Source: Pseudomonas hamedanensis
Lineage (GTDB): Bacteria; Pseudomonadota; Gammaproteobacteria; Pseudomonadales; Pseudomonadaceae
Reading direction: 5' to 3'
Length of the DNA stretch: 64,000 bases
Assembly (NCBI RefSeq): GCF_014268595.2
Contig: NZ_CP077091.1
Coordinates: 5,128,001-5,192,000, forward strand
Below, in pieces: positions 44,783-55,552 of the stretch. Positions within the stretch are counted from its first letter, which is position 1, and the number at the start of each line of letters is the position of its first letter. Below the pieces are notes generated by a model that saw only the letters and a list, made by a program, of their open reading frames with translations, ran no database searches and had not been told where the DNA came from. The position numbers were made by a program, and so were the translations under genes.

Positions 44783-46291
44783 ATGCGTATCCACGTCAGC
44801 TTCATCGACCGCGTCGGCATCACCCAGGAAGTCCTGGCTATTCTCGGTGGACGCAATCTCAATCTGGATGCGGTGGAGATGATCCCGCCGAACGTCTACA
44901 TCGACGCGCCGACCCTGAGCCCGCAAGTGCTCGAAGAACTCAAGGATGCGCTGTTTCGGGTACTCGGCGTTGAAGCGGTGACCGTGGTCGATATCCTTCC
45001 CGGCCAGCGTCGGCACTTGCAACTCGACGCCTTGCTCGCGGCGATGACCGACCCGGTGCTGGCCCTCGACAGCGCCGGCAAAGTGCTGCTGGCCAACCCG
45101 GCGTTGATTGCGTTATACGGCCGCGAACCCGCCGGAGAAAGCGTCTCGGCGCTGTTCAACGATCCCGGCCTGCTCGACACCCTGCTCGAAAACGGCTTCC
45201 GCCTGCCGCTGCGCGAGATCACCGTCAACGGCCAGACCCTGTTGCTCGACGCCACGCCGATAACTGACGCCGGCGCCCTGCTGACCCTGTATCAACCAAA
45301 CCGCATCGGCGAACAACTCTCGGCGCTGCACCACGACCATGCCGAAGGCTTCGACGCGCTGCTTGGCGAATCCCCGGCCATCCGCACCCTCAAGGCCCGC
45401 GCTCAACGGGTCGCGGCCCTCGATGCGCCGTTGTTGATTCAGGGCGAAACCGGCACCGGCAAGGAGTTGGTTGCCCGCGCCTGCCACGCGATCAGCGCCC
45501 GCCACAGTGCGCCATTTCTCGCCCTCAACTGCGCGGCGCTGCCAGAGAATCTGGCCGAGAGCGAACTGTTCGGCTACGCCCCCGGCGCTTTCACCGGCGC
45601 GGCGCGCGGCGGCAAGCCAGGTCTGATGGAACTGGCCAACCAGGGCACGGTGTTTCTCGATGAGATCGGCGAGATGTCGCCGTACTTGCAGGCCAAACTG
45701 CTGCGCTTCTTGAACGACGGCAGCTTCCGCCGCGTGGGGGGTGATCGCGAGGTGAAGGTCAATGTGCGCATCCTCAGCGCGACCCACCGCGACCTGGAAA
45801 AAATGGTCAGCGAAGGCTTGTTCCGCGAAGACCTGTTCTACCGCCTCAACGTGCTCAATGTCGAAGTCCCGCCGCTGCGCGAACGCGGCCAGGACATTCT
45901 GTTGCTGGCGCGCTACTTCATGCAGCAGGCCTGCGCGCAAATTCAGCGCCCGGTCTGTCGTCTGGCCCCGGGCACTTATCCGGCGCTGCTCGGCAATCGC
46001 TGGCCGGGCAACGTGCGGCAATTGCAGAACGTGATCTTCCGTGCGGCGGCGATTTGCGAAAGCAGCCTGGTGGATATCGGCGACCTCGACATCGCCGGCA
46101 CCTCCGTCGCACGCCAGACCGACAGCGATGTCGACAGCCTCGAACAAGCCGTCGAATCGTTCGAAAGAGAGCTGCTGGAAAAGCTCTACGTCAGCTATCC
46201 CTCGACCCGCCAGTTGGCGAGCCGTCTGCAAACCTCGCATACCGCCATCGCCCATCGCCTGCGCAAATACGGCATTCCCAACAAACCCTGA
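44783..46291 (+). CDS. gcsR: GcsR, TyrR-like sigma-54 enhancer-binding protein
   Basis: Glycine-responsive activator of the adjacent gcv operon in Pseudomonas (PA2449 in P. aeruginosa). It has 502 aa: an N-terminal ACT-like domain (residues 1-70, MRIHVSFIDRVGITQEVLAIL), a PAS region (about 80-190), a sigma-54 AAA+ domain with Walker A GETGTGKE near 220, GAFTGA near 268-273 and GNRWPGNVRQLQN, and a TyrR-type C-terminal helix-turn-helix (TRQLASRLQTSHTAIAHRLRKYG). It is immediately upstream of gcvHP, with enhancer-like sites in between. Confidence 0.92.
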   Translation: MRIHVSFIDRVGITQEVLAILGGRNLNLDAVEMIPPNVYIDAPTLSPQVLEELKDALFRVLGVEAVTVVDILPGQRRHLQLDALLAAMTDPVLALDSAGKVLLANPALIALYGREPAGESVSALFNDPGLLDTLLENGFRLPLREITVNGQTLLLDATPITDAGALLTLYQPNRIGEQLSALHHDHAEGFDALLGESPAIRTLKARAQRVAALDAPLLIQGETGTGKELVARACHAISARHSAPFLALNCAALPENLAESELFGYAPGAFTGAARGGKPGLMELANQGTVFLDEIGEMSPYLQAKLLRFLNDGSFRRVGGDREVKVNVRILSATHRDLEKMVSEGLFREDLFYRLNVLNVEVPPLRERGQDILLLARYFMQQACAQIQRPVCRLAPGTYPALLGNRWPGNVRQLQNVIFRAAAICESSLVDIGDLDIAGTSVARQTDSDVDSLEQAVESFERELLEKLYVSYPSTRQLASRLQTSHTAIAHRLRKYGIPNKP

Positions 46292-46308
46292 TCACACCAC
46301 CGCCCCAC

Positions 46309-46395
46309 TGTAGGAGTGAGCCTGCTCGCGATAGCGGTCACATCGCCCACAGTGGTGAATTTGAAATCGCTATCGCGAGCAGGCTCACTCCTACA
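46309..46395. repeat. REPIN, TGTAGGAGTGAGCCTGCTCGCGA family
   Basis: Complete head-to-head pair with GATAGC/GCTATC extensions. Its loop and right arm are identical over 64 nt to the sequence at the end of the CoA-transferase gene (37294-37357). Confidence 0.85.
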
Positions 46396-46429
46396 GGGGA
46401 CCGTGGCGATCTTGAAAACGACCTCCATC

Positions 46430-46447
46430 TGTACTGAAAGCGCTACA
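46430..46447. promoter_or_regulatory. GcsR-like binding site A
   Basis: TGTACTG-N4-CGCTACA, an imperfect 18-bp dyad. It is 1 nt from site B and centred about 199 bp upstream of the predicted transcript start. Confidence 0.6.
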
Positions 46448-46448
46448 G

Positions 46449-46466
46449 CGGAACGATATCGCTACA
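46449..46466. promoter_or_regulatory. GcsR-like binding site B
   Basis: On the reverse strand TGTAGCG-N4-CGTTCCG, one base from the TGTAACG-N4-CGTTCCG consensus I recall for P. aeruginosa GcsR. Centred near -180. Confidence 0.7.
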
Positions 46467-46529
46467 CCCTCCTCTGATCACCGCCGTGCAAGGCGTTGAT
46501 CCCGTTCAGCTTTTTTCGTCGCACCGAGC

Positions 46530-46547
46530 TGTAGCGATTTCACTACA
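46530..46547. promoter_or_regulatory. GcsR-like binding site C
   Basis: TGTAGCG-N4-CACTACA, 81 bp downstream of site B and centred near -99. Confidence 0.65.
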
Positions 46548-46612
46548 CTGCTCAATCTGTCGAAGCTCAGCAGAGTCGCTAACTCATTGATTAAAAAAGA
46601 AAAATTAACCTT

Positions 46613-46626
46613 GGCCGCGTTCTTGC
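46613..46626 (+). promoter_or_regulatory. Sigma-54 promoter of the gcv operon
   Basis: TTGGCCGCGTTCTTGCT carries GG (46613-46614) and GC (46625-46626) exactly 10 nt apart, as required for -24/-12 elements. Predicted start near 46638, about 72 nt before gcvH. Confidence 0.85.
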
Positions 46627-46709
46627 TAATCAATCCTCATAAATAAGGGCCTTTGCGCCCACGCTTTCCACCGCGTCCACCAGACGAGTCTGGCCCCTGA
46701 GGAGTTTCC

Positions 46710-47093
46710 ATGAGCGAGTTGCGTTTTACTGAAGATCACGAATGGCTGCGCACCGAAGCCGACGGCAGCGTTACTGTCGGCATTACCGCGTTTGCGCAGA
46801 ACGCCCTGGGCGACGTGGTATTCGTGCAACTGCCTGAATTGCAGCCCTACGAAAAAGGCGCCGAAGCCGCCACCGTGGAATCTGTCAAAGCCGCGAGCGG
46901 CGTATACATGCCCCTCGACGGTGACGTGCGGGAAGTCAATCCGGCGCTGCAAGACGCCCCGGAACTGGTCAACGAAGATCCGCTGGGCGAAGGCTGGTTC
47001 TTCCGCTTCCAGCCAAGCGACGCTTCGGCAGTCGCTAAACTGCTCGATCAGGACGCGTATGACCGTCTGATCAAAGCCCAAGCCGAAGCCTGA
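46710..47093 (+). CDS. gcvH: Glycine cleavage system H protein GcvH
   Basis: Lipoyl carrier of the glycine cleavage complex, 127 aa, with lipoylated Lys60 in VESVKAASGVY. First gene of the sigma-54-driven operon gcvH-gcvP-sdaA-gcvT. AGGAG precedes the ATG. Probably the second gcv set (gcv2) of the genome, since it is linked to sdaA and gcsR. Confidence 0.95.
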   Translation: MSELRFTEDHEWLRTEADGSVTVGITAFAQNALGDVVFVQLPELQPYEKGAEAATVESVKAASGVYMPLDGDVREVNPALQDAPELVNEDPLGEGWFFRFQPSDASAVAKLLDQDAYDRLIKAQAEA

Positions 47094-47105
47094 GGAGTAA
47101 ACGCC

Positions 47106-49958
47106 ATGACCCAAGTCAACCTCGGCACCGCCAACGAATTCATTGCCCGCCACATCGGCCCGCGCGCCGGTGACGAGCAAGCCATGCTCAACAGCCTCGG
47201 CTTCGACTCGCTCGAAGCACTGAGCGCCAATGTCATCCCGGAAAGCATCAAGGGCACCAGCGTCCTCGGCATGGACGACGGCCTCAGCGAGGCCGACGCC
47301 CTGGCGATGATCAAAGCCATCGCCGGCAAAAACCAGCTGTTCAAAACCTACATCGGCCAGGGCTACTACAACTGCCACACGCCATCGCCGATCCTGCGCA
47401 ACCTGCTGGAAAACCCGGCCTGGTACACCGCGTACACGCCTTACCAGCCAGAAATTTCCCAGGGCCGTCTCGAAGCGCTGTTGAATTTCCAGACCCTGAT
47501 CAGCGACCTCACCGGCCTGCCGATCGCCAACGCATCCTTGCTCGACGAAGCCACCGCCGCTGCCGAGGCCATGACCTTCTGCAAACGCCTGAGCAAGAAC
47601 AAGGGCAGCCACCAGTTCTTCGCCTCGATCCACAGCCACCCGCAAACCCTCGACGTGCTGCGCACCCGTGCCGAGCCGCTGGGCATTGACGTGGTCGTGG
47701 GCGATGAGCGCGAACTGACTGACGTCACGCCGTTCTTTGGCGCGCTGCTGCAATACCCGGCGAGCAACGGCGACCTGTTTGATTACCGCGAACTGACCGA
47801 ACGCTTCCACGCCGCCAATGCTCTGGTGGCCGTGGCCGCTGACCTGCTGGCCCTGACCCTGCTCACCGCACCGGGCGAGTTCGGCGCTGACGTGGCCATC
47901 GGTTCGGCGCAGCGCTTTGGCGTGCCGCTGGGCTTCGGTGGTCCGCACGCGGCTTACTTTTCGACTAAAGATGCGTTCAAGCGCGACATGCCGGGCCGTC
48001 TGGTCGGTGTCTCGGTCGACCGTTTCGGCAAGCCGGCGCTGCGTCTGGCGATGCAGACCCGCGAGCAACACATCCGCCGCGAGAAGGCCACGTCGAACAT
48101 CTGCACCGCGCAGGTGCTGCTGGCCAACATCGCCAGCATGTACGCCGTCTACCACGGCCCGAAAGGCCTGACGCAGATCGCCAACCGCGTGCATCACCTG
48201 ACCGCGATCCTGGCCAAGGGCCTGACCGCGCTGGGCGCCAAAGTCGAACAAGCCAACTTCTTCGACACGCTGACCGTGGCCACCGGCGCACACACTGCTG
48301 CACTGCACAACAAGGCCCATGGCGCACAGATCAACCTGCGCGTGATTGACGCTGAGCGGCTGGGCCTGTCGGTCGACGAAACCACCACTCAGGCTGACAT
48401 CGAAGCCCTGTGGAGCCTGTTCGCCGACGGCAAGACCCTGCCGGATTTCGCCGCCCTCGCAGCCATGGTAGAAAGCACCATCCCGGCCTCGCTGGTACGC
48501 CAGTCGCCGATCCTCAGTCACCCGGTGTTCAACCGCTATCACTCGGAAACCGAGTTGATGCGCTACCTGCGCAAGCTGGCGGACAAGGACCTGGCGCTGG
48601 ACCGCACCATGATCCCGCTGGGCTCGTGCACCATGAAGCTCAACGCCGCCAGCGAAATGATCCCGGTGACCTGGGCCGAATTCGGTGCCCTGCACCCGTT
48701 CGCTCCGGCCGCACAAAGCGCCGGCTATCAGCAACTGACCGATGAACTGGAAGCGATGCTCTGCGCCGCCACCGGTTACGACTCGATCTCGCTGCAACCG
48801 AACGCCGGTTCGCAAGGTGAATACGCTGGCCTGCTGGCGATCCGTGCTTATCACCAGAGCCGTGGCGACGAGCGCCGTGACATCTGCCTGATTCCGTCGT
48901 CCGCCCACGGTACCAACCCGGCCACGGCACAAATGGCCGGCATGCGCGTGGTCGTTACCGCGTGCGATGCGCGCGGCAACGTCGACATCGAAGACCTGCG
49001 TGCCAAAGCCATCGAGCACCGCGAACACCTCGCCGCGCTGATGATCACCTACCCGTCGACCCACGGCGTGTTCGAAGAAGGCATCCGCGAAATCTGCGCG
49101 ATCATTCACGACAACGGCGGCCAGGTGTACATCGACGGCGCCAACATGAACGCGATGGTCGGCCTCTGCGCACCGGGCAAATTCGGCGGCGACGTATCGC
49201 ACCTGAACCTGCACAAGACCTTCTGCATTCCGCACGGCGGTGGCGGCCCGGGCGTCGGCCCGATTGGCGTCAAGTCGCACCTGACCCCGTTCCTGCCCGG
49301 CCATGGCCAGATGGAGCGCAAGGAAGGCGCAGTCTGCGCGGCGCCGTTCGGCAGCGCGAGCATTCTGCCGATCACCTGGATGTACATCCGCATGATGGGC
49401 GGCGCCGGTCTCAAGCGCGCTTCGCAACTGGCGATCCTCAACGCCAACTACATCGCCCGTCGCCTCGAAGAACATTACCCGGTGCTCTACTCGGGCAGCA
49501 ATGGTCTGGTGGCGCACGAGTGCATTCTCGATCTGCGTCCGTTGAAAGACAGCAGCGGTATCAGCGTCGATGACGTCGCCAAGCGCCTGATCGACTTCGG
49601 CTTCCACGCCCCGACCATGTCGTTCCCGGTGGCCGGCACGTTGATGATCGAGCCGACCGAAAGCGAATCCAAAGAAGAACTGGACCGCTTCTGCGACGCC
49701 ATGATCCGCATCCGCGAAGAAATCCGCGCAGTGGAAAACGGCACGCTGGACAAAAACGATAACCCACTGAAGAACGCCCCGCACACCGCAGCAGAGCTGG
49801 TTGGCGAGTGGACTCACCCGTACAGCCGCGAGCAAGCCGTGTACCCGGTGGCCTCGTTGATCGAAGGCAAATACTGGCCGCCGGTCGGTCGCGTCGACAA
49901 CGTGTTCGGCGACCGCAACCTGGTGTGCGCCTGCCCATCGATCGAAAGCTACGCTTAA
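47106..49958 (+). CDS. gcvP: Glycine dehydrogenase (decarboxylating) GcvP
   Basis: PLP-dependent P protein that decarboxylates glycine and transfers the aminomethyl group to GcvH. It is a single-chain type of 950 aa, the usual length, with cofactor Lys about residue 704 in [18 protein letters not shown]. It starts 12 nt after gcvH with GAGGAG upstream. The 201-bp gap downstream, where P. aeruginosa has glyA2, contains only a REPIN. Confidence 0.96.
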   Translation: MTQVNLGTANEFIARHIGPRAGDEQAMLNSLGFDSLEALSANVIPESIKGTSVLGMDDGLSEADALAMIKAIAGKNQLFKTYIGQGYYNCHTPSPILRNLLENPAWYTAYTPYQPEISQGRLEALLNFQTLISDLTGLPIANASLLDEATAAAEAMTFCKRLSKNKGSHQFFASIHSHPQTLDVLRTRAEPLGIDVVVGDERELTDVTPFFGALLQYPASNGDLFDYRELTERFHAANALVAVAADLLALTLLTAPGEFGADVAIGSAQRFGVPLGFGGPHAAYFSTKDAFKRDMPGRLVGVSVDRFGKPALRLAMQTREQHIRREKATSNICTAQVLLANIASMYAVYHGPKGLTQIANRVHHLTAILAKGLTALGAKVEQANFFDTLTVATGAHTAALHNKAHGAQINLRVIDAERLGLSVDETTTQADIEALWSLFADGKTLPDFAALAAMVESTIPASLVRQSPILSHPVFNRYHSETELMRYLRKLADKDLALDRTMIPLGSCTMKLNAASEMIPVTWAEFGALHPFAPAAQSAGYQQLTDELEAMLCAATGYDSISLQPNAGSQGEYAGLLAIRAYHQSRGDERRDICLIPSSAHGTNPATAQMAGMRVVVTACDARGNVDIEDLRAKAIEHREHLAALMITYPSTHGVFEEGIREICAIIHDNGGQVYIDGANMNAMVGLCAPGKFGGDVSHLNLHKTFCIPHGGGGPGVGPIGVKSHLTPFLPGHGQMERKEGAVCAAPFGSASILPITWMYIRMMGGAGLKRASQLAILNANYIARRLEEHYPVLYSGSNGLVAHECILDLRPLKDSSGISVDDVAKRLIDFGFHAPTMSFPVAGTLMIEPTESESKEELDRFCDAMIRIREEIRAVENGTLDKNDNPLKNAPHTAAELVGEWTHPYSREQAVYPVASLIEGKYWPPVGRVDNVFGDRNLVCACPSIESYA

Positions 49959-50007
49959 ACGGATGCGGGATCAGTTATCGCTGATCCCGCACACACCGCA
50001 GAGCCCC

Positions 50008-50096
50008 TGTAGGAGTGAGCCTGCTCGCGATAGCGCACTGACATTCACCAATGATGTCGACTGACAGATCGCTATCGCGAGCAGGCTCACTCCTAC
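50008..50096. repeat. REPIN, TGTAGGAGTGAGCCTGCTCGCGA family, inside the gcv operon
   Basis: Head-to-head pair with GATAGC/GCTATC extensions and a 37-nt loop between gcvP and sdaA, at the place of glyA2 in P. aeruginosa. Confidence 0.85.
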
Positions 50097-50159
50097 AGGG
50101 GAATGTGGTCAACCGCACAAACCTGCCAATTCCCATAACAAGAAACCGGAGAACCACTC

Positions 50160-51536
<1,377 letters not shown>

Positions 51537-51577
51537 TGCTCGCGCATCGGCGGCTGCACATTTTTCAGGAGTTGAAG

Positions 51578-52702
51578 ATGTCTACCGAATCACTGTCGAA
51601 AACCCCGCTCCATGCCCTGCACCTCGAACTGGGCGCGCGCATGGTGCCGTTCGCTGGCTATGACATGCCCGTGCAATACCCGCTCGGGGTGATGAAAGAA
51701 CACCAGCACACCCGCGAACAGGCCGGGCTGTTTGACGTCTCGCACATGGGGCAGATCCGCCTGACCGGTGCCAACGCCGCCAAAGCCCTGGAAACCCTGG
51801 TCCCGGTGGACATCATCGATCTGCCGGTGGGCATGCAGCGTTACGCGATGTTCACCAACGAAACCGGCGGCATCCTCGACGACCTGATGGTCGCCAACCT
51901 CGGTAACGACGAGTTGTTTCTGGTAGTCAACGCCGCGTGCAAGGACCAGGACCTGGCGCATCTGCAACAACACATTGGCGCTCAGTGCACCATTAAGGCG
52001 CTGTTCGAAGAGCGCGCCTTGCTCGCTCTGCAGGGTCCGGCGGCGGTTACCGTCCTCGCCCGCCTGGCACCCGACGTGGCGAAAATGACATTCATGCAGT
52101 TCAACCGTGTGTCGTTGCTGGGCGTGGAGTGCTTTGTCAGCCGTTCGGGCTACACCGGTGAAGACGGTTTTGAAATCTCGGTGCCGGCCGCCGAGGCGGA
52201 AAAACTCGCCCGCGCGCTGCTCGCCGAACCCGAAGTCCAGGCCATCGGCCTCGGCGCGCGCGATTCACTGCGTCTGGAAGCCGGCCTGTGCCTGTACGGC
52301 CACGACATGAACACCGACACCACGCCGATCGAAGCCAGCCTGCTGTGGGCAATCTCCAAGGCACGCCGCGCCGACGGCCCGCGGGCCGGCGGTTTCCCGG
52401 GCGCAGAGCAAATCTTTGCCCAGCAACAGAACGGCGTCGCGCGCAAACGCGTCGGCCTGCTGCCGCAAGAACGTACGCCGGTGCGTGAAGGCGCAGAGAT
52501 CGTCAACGAGGCCGGCGAAACCATCGGCAGCGTGTGCAGCGGCGGTTTCGGTCCGACCTTGGGCAGCCCTTTGGCGATGGGTTACCTCGACAGCGCCTAC
52601 GTTGCTCTCGACACACCCGTTTGGGCCATCGTCCGTGGGAAAAAGGTGCAAATGCTTGTAAGCAAAATGCCATTTGTTCCGCAACGCTACTATCGTGGCT
52701 GA
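51578..52702 (+). CDS. gcvT: Aminomethyltransferase GcvT
   Basis: T protein that moves the methylene group from GcvH to tetrahydrofolate, 374 aa. Conserved features are [22 protein letters not shown] and [16 protein letters not shown] near the N-terminus, and [12 protein letters not shown] and [20 protein letters not shown] in the C-terminal half. ATG 51578 has CAGGAG upstream; an earlier in-frame start would overlap sdaA. Last gene of the operon. Confidence 0.95.
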   Translation: MSTESLSKTPLHALHLELGARMVPFAGYDMPVQYPLGVMKEHQHTREQAGLFDVSHMGQIRLTGANAAKALETLVPVDIIDLPVGMQRYAMFTNETGGILDDLMVANLGNDELFLVVNAACKDQDLAHLQQHIGAQCTIKALFEERALLALQGPAAVTVLARLAPDVAKMTFMQFNRVSLLGVECFVSRSGYTGEDGFEISVPAAEAEKLARALLAEPEVQAIGLGARDSLRLEAGLCLYGHDMNTDTTPIEASLLWAISKARRADGPRAGGFPGAEQIFAQQQNGVARKRVGLLPQERTPVREGAEIVNEAGETIGSVCSGGFGPTLGSPLAMGYLDSAYVALDTPVWAIVRGKKVQMLVSKMPFVPQRYYRG

Positions 52703-52723
52703 TTGACTGTTTCTATAAGTAAC

Positions 52724-52763
52724 GCGATTGCGTTATGCATGCACTAATGTGTAACGCAATCGC
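52724..52763. repeat. Perfect 12-bp inverted repeat after gcvT
   Basis: GCGATTGCGTTA and TAACGCAATCGC around a 16-nt loop, starting 21 nt after the gcvT stop. No T-run follows directly. It could be an mRNA 3' stabiliser, a weak terminator or a protein-binding site. Confidence 0.6.
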
Positions 52764-52823
52764 CATAAAACAGTGCGTTTTTTAACAATCGAAACGAATA
52801 TGAACGTGGCTTATAACGTTTGA

Positions 52824-52922
52824 AAAAAATAGAACCGAACAATCGTCTAAGGCCACACTAGTGGACTGACTAATTCCCGCCAAGCGCAATAAAACCGGGC
52901 CCCTCACAGGGGGTTGTTTTTT
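52824..52922 (+). ncRNA. Candidate small RNA between gcvT and csp
   Basis: TCGAAA, 17 nt, TATAAC (52812-52817) fits a sigma-70 promoter (four and five of six consensus bases), giving a start near 52824. A Rho-independent terminator closes at 52922, so a transcript of about 99 nt is possible. No known family recognised; could instead be only the distal terminator of the gcv operon. Confidence 0.3.
52893..52922 (+). terminator. Terminator in gcvT-csp gap
   Basis: Stem AACC...CCCCT / AGGGG...GGTT with a CAC loop followed by TGTTTTTT. Confidence 0.72.
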
Positions 52923-53106
52923 CTCCCGAAGTTGGCGTAGAGTTTATCCACTGTGTTTGCATGGGTCAGCTTTGAATCGTGACCTGGGCAGTAGCCTACA
53001 AGTTAGCTACATCCCGCTCGACGCCTTCTTACTCCTTGCAACCAGCTCCAGTACTCTTTCATGAGAAAGAGGCTGTCATCAATTTTTGCGTCAAAGGAAA
53101 TAAGAA

Positions 53107-53319
53107 ATGTCCCAACGTCAGAGCGGTACCGTCAAGTGGTTTAACGACGAGAAAGGTTTTGGTTTTATCACGCCTGAAAGCGGTCCGGATCTGTTCGTGC
53201 ATTTCCGCGCCATTCAGGGCAACGGCTTCAAAAGCCTGAAAGAAGGCCAGAAGGTGACTTTCGTCGCTGTGCAAGGCCAGAAAGGCATGCAGGCTGACGA
53301 AGTACAAGCAGAAGCCTGA
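53107..53319 (+). CDS. Cold-shock protein, CspA family
   Basis: Nucleic-acid chaperone of 70 aa forming one OB-fold. It has RNP1 KGFGFI and RNP2 DLFVHF (with [16 protein letters not shown]), the classic CspA pattern. AAGGAAATAAGAA precedes the ATG, and a leader of up to 180 nt could allow temperature control. It ends with a strong terminator, so it is monocistronic. Confidence 0.93.
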   Translation: MSQRQSGTVKWFNDEKGFGFITPESGPDLFVHFRAIQGNGFKSLKEGQKVTFVAVQGQKGMQADEVQAEA

Positions 53320-53331
53320 TCTCAGTAACGA

Positions 53332-53366
53332 AAAAGCCCCTGATATTGATATCAGGGGCTTTTTTG
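53332..53366 (+). terminator. Terminator of the cold-shock gene
   Basis: AAGCCCCTGATAT/ATATCAGGGGCTT stem followed by six T, 12 nt after the stop. The A-run on the other side makes it bidirectional in form. Confidence 0.9.
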
Positions 53367-53415
53367 TGCGCGCGAATCCGTAAAATGGCGCTTCATTTTG
53401 CGTCCAGAGGCTGCC

Positions 53416-53904
53416 ATGTCGAAAAACCAGCTCACTCCACAGGGCGACTTTCCCGCCGTTGGCCTTGGCCGTCGACTGGCAGCGGTGTTTTATGACTTCC
53501 TGCTTTGCACCGCCCTGCTGATCGTCACCGGATTCGTTTACAAGCTGATCCAGGCCGCGATCATCGGCGAAGAACGCCTGCGGGCGATGACCGATGCCGG
53601 GCAGCTTGATGGTGATCCGCTATATTCGACGGTGCTGCTGTTGGTGTTGTTCGGCTTCTTTGCCAAGTTCTGGACACATGGCGGGCAGACGCTGGGCATG
53701 CAGGTCTGGGGCATTCGAGTGCAGAACGCTGACGGCACGGCGATCAGCCTGTGGCAGGCGCTGCTGCGGTTTATGGTCTCGATCGCGTCATGGCTGTGCG
53801 TTGGGCTGGGATTCTTCTGGTCGCTGTATGACAAGCAGAAGCGCACGTGGCATGACATCTATTCGGATACACGCTTGGTGCGAATCCCGAAAAAGAGCAA
53901 ATAA
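53416..53904 (+). CDS. RDD family membrane protein
   Basis: Inner-membrane protein of 162 aa with the RDD-type pattern GRRLAAVFYDFLL near residue 20 (Arg and Asp in the first helix), a second helix LLLVLFGFFAKFWTHGGQTLGMQVWGI and a third before the cytoplasmic tail DKQKRTWHDIYSDTRLVRI. Function in the family is largely unknown, perhaps transport. ATG 53416 has AGAGG upstream; an earlier TTG at 53398 has no site. Confidence 0.83.
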   Translation: MSKNQLTPQGDFPAVGLGRRLAAVFYDFLLCTALLIVTGFVYKLIQAAIIGEERLRAMTDAGQLDGDPLYSTVLLLVLFGFFAKFWTHGGQTLGMQVWGIRVQNADGTAISLWQALLRFMVSIASWLCVGLGFFWSLYDKQKRTWHDIYSDTRLVRIPKKSK

Positions 53905-53928
53905 TTTCCATACCCAAGAGTCCCCCCT

Positions 53929-54058
53929 GTGGCGAGGGGATTTATCCCCGTTGGGTGGCGAAGCCGCCCCAAAATCAACCACCGCGGTGTATCAGACACA
54001 CCGCGTGCGCTGCTTTACGACCGCTGCGCAGCCGAACGGGGATAAATCCCCTCGCCAC
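53929..54058. repeat. REPIN, GTGGCGAGGGGATTTATCCCCG family
   Basis: Arms GTGGCGAGGGGATTTATCCCC and reverse complement, separated by a loop containing a GCGGTGTATCAGACACACCGC hairpin (20 nt plus one). The sequence GGCTCACTCCTGCA after the right arm is a remnant of the TGTAGGAG family arm. Confidence 0.82.
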
Positions 54059-54084
54059 AGGGCTCACTCCTGCAAAGGTTTTGC

Positions 54085-55143
54085 TCACGCGTTACCAGCC
54101 AATTTCATCCGCGCCGCCTGGGTGAAGTCGAGCATGCGCTTCAACGGCCGGATCGCCTGGGGAATCAGCGCCGGATCGACAAAGATCTCGTTGCTGCCTT
54201 CCTGCAAGCACTTGAGCGTGCGCTCAAGGGTGTTCATGGCCATCCACGGGCAATGCGCACAACTGCGGCACGCCGCGCCGTTACCGGCAGTAGGTGCCTC
54301 GATGAAGACCTTGTCCGGGCACAGCTGCTGCATCTTGTAGAAAATGCCACGGTCGGTCGCCACGATGAAGGTCTTGTTCGGCAGGGTTTGCGCAGCAGCG
54401 ATCAGTTGGCTGGTGGACCCGACGGCGTCCGCCAGTTCGATCACCGAAGTCGGCGACTCCGGGTGTACCAGGATCGCAGCGTCCGGATACAGCGCCTTCA
54501 TGTCCTCCAATTGCTTGGACTTGAACTCTTCGTGAACGATGCAGGCACCGTCCCACAGCAGCATGTCGGCGCCGGTCTTGCGCTGAATGTAGGTGCCCAG
54601 ATGTTTGTCAGGCCCCCAGATGATCGTCTCGCCGTTATCCATCAGGCTCTCGACGATTTCCAGCGCGCAGCTTGAAGTTACCACCCAGTCAGCCCGAGCC
54701 TTTACCGCGGCGGAAGTGTTGGCGTAAACCACCACCGTGCGTTCCGGGTGCTGATCGCAGAACGCCGAAAACTCGTCGACCGGGCAACCCAGGTCCAGCG
54801 AGCAGGTTGCCTCCAGCGTCGGCATCAGCACGCGTTTTTCCGGGTTGAGGATCTTTGCCGTCTCGCCCATGAATTTGACGCCGGCAACCACAACGGTCTT
54901 GGCCGGGTGGGCATTGCCGAAGCGGGCCATTTCGAGGGAGTCGGAGACACAGCCGCCGGTCTCTTCGGCCAGGGCCTGAATCACCGGATCGCAATAAAAG
55001 TGAGCCACCAGCACCGCGTCCTGAGCCTTGAGCTCGGCGGCAATGGCAGAACGGTAATAAGCCTCTTCTTCGGCCGTCAGCGGTTTGGGCTGCTTGGCAT
55101 CGAGGTGGGCTTGAACCAGAAGGCGTTCGGAAATCTGCGTCAT
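54085..55143 (-). CDS. nadA: Quinolinate synthase NadA
   Basis: [4Fe-4S] enzyme that condenses iminoaspartate with dihydroxyacetone phosphate in de novo NAD synthesis. It has 352 aa with three cluster Cys regions: [21 protein letters not shown] and [34 protein letters not shown] marks the first domain. ATG 55143 gives the family start MTQISERLL; a longer frame to 55242 has no support. Monocistronic. Confidence 0.95.
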   Translation of the reverse strand: MTQISERLLVQAHLDAKQPKPLTAEEEAYYRSAIAAELKAQDAVLVAHFYCDPVIQALAEETGGCVSDSLEMARFGNAHPAKTVVVAGVKFMGETAKILNPEKRVLMPTLEATCSLDLGCPVDEFSAFCDQHPERTVVVYANTSAAVKARADWVVTSSCALEIVESLMDNGETIIWGPDKHLGTYIQRKTGADMLLWDGACIVHEEFKSKQLEDMKALYPDAAILVHPESPTSVIELADAVGSTSQLIAAAQTLPNKTFIVATDRGIFYKMQQLCPDKVFIEAPTAGNGAACRSCAHCPWMAMNTLERTLKCLQEGSNEIFVDPALIPQAIRPLKRMLDFTQAARMKLAGNA

Positions 55144-55353
55144 GTTCGCAAGACCTGCAGGCGCTTTCGCGCGAAAGTCGAGTATACACCCGGCTCCGGA
55201 CCGCTTGAGGGTACCGCCGGGAGAGTGAGTGTCATCAGGCACGGACAGCGTTGAAGCTGCGCAAGGCTACAGAATATCCCGTTGATACAAAAGATGATTC
55301 TGATCTGTGTCAGGCCGGGTGGCGCTGAAACGAAGGGTGTCTGAAATGCAGGC

Positions 55354-55399
55354 AAAAAAAAACCCGGAAATCCTCACTTTCGTGGGCCTTCCGGATTTT
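55354..55399 (-). terminator. Terminator after tRNA-Lys
   Basis: On the reverse strand CCGGAA...TTCCGG stem with imperfect inner pairing followed by nine T, 16 nt beyond the tRNA 3' end. Confidence 0.75.
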
Positions 55400-55414
55400 C
55401 TAAACCGCCAAATA

Positions 55415-55490
55415 TGGTGGGTCGTGTGGGATTCGAACCTACGACCAATTGGTTAAAAGCCAACTGCTCTACCAACTGAGCTAACGACCC
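55415..55490 (-). tRNA. tRNA-Lys (anticodon UUU)
   Basis: 76 nt on the reverse strand starting GGGTCGTTAGCTCAG and ending CGACCCACCA with encoded CCA. The acceptor stem GGGTCGT/ACGACCC is perfect, the anticodon loop is CUUUUAA, and the T arm has GGTTCGAATCC. Located after queC. Confidence 0.97.
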
Positions 55491-55552
55491 GCTGTGTGGT
55501 GGCGCGTATAATACTGATTTTTAAGGACTATTCAACACCTTTTTGAAAAAAA

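Larger units (their letters stand above)
46292..46709. other. gcsR-gcvH intergenic control region
   Basis: 418 bp containing a REPIN (46309-46395), three GcsR-like sites (46430-46547), a sigma-54 promoter (46613-46626) and a leader of about 70 nt. No further gene seen. Confidence 0.7.
52703..53106. other. gcvT-csp intergenic region
   Basis: 404 bp without a convincing protein gene. It holds a 12-bp perfect inverted repeat (52724-52763), a candidate small-RNA unit (about 52824-52922) ending in a terminator, and about 180 bp of cold-shock gene leader, a long 5' region being typical of csp genes. Confidence 0.55.

Noticed and set aside
46626..49835. Very long open frame (over 1000 codons) antisense to gcvP
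   Set aside because: It is the mirror of a strongly conserved gene in GC-rich DNA; the protein has no family motifs and unnatural composition. Similar mirrors occur opposite hxuA (29494-32043), fadD1 and fadD2, and were left out.
1786..50096. Repeated TGTAGGAG units as a CRISPR array
   Set aside because: They occur as scattered inverted pairs in separate gaps, not as regularly spaced direct repeats, and no cas gene is present.
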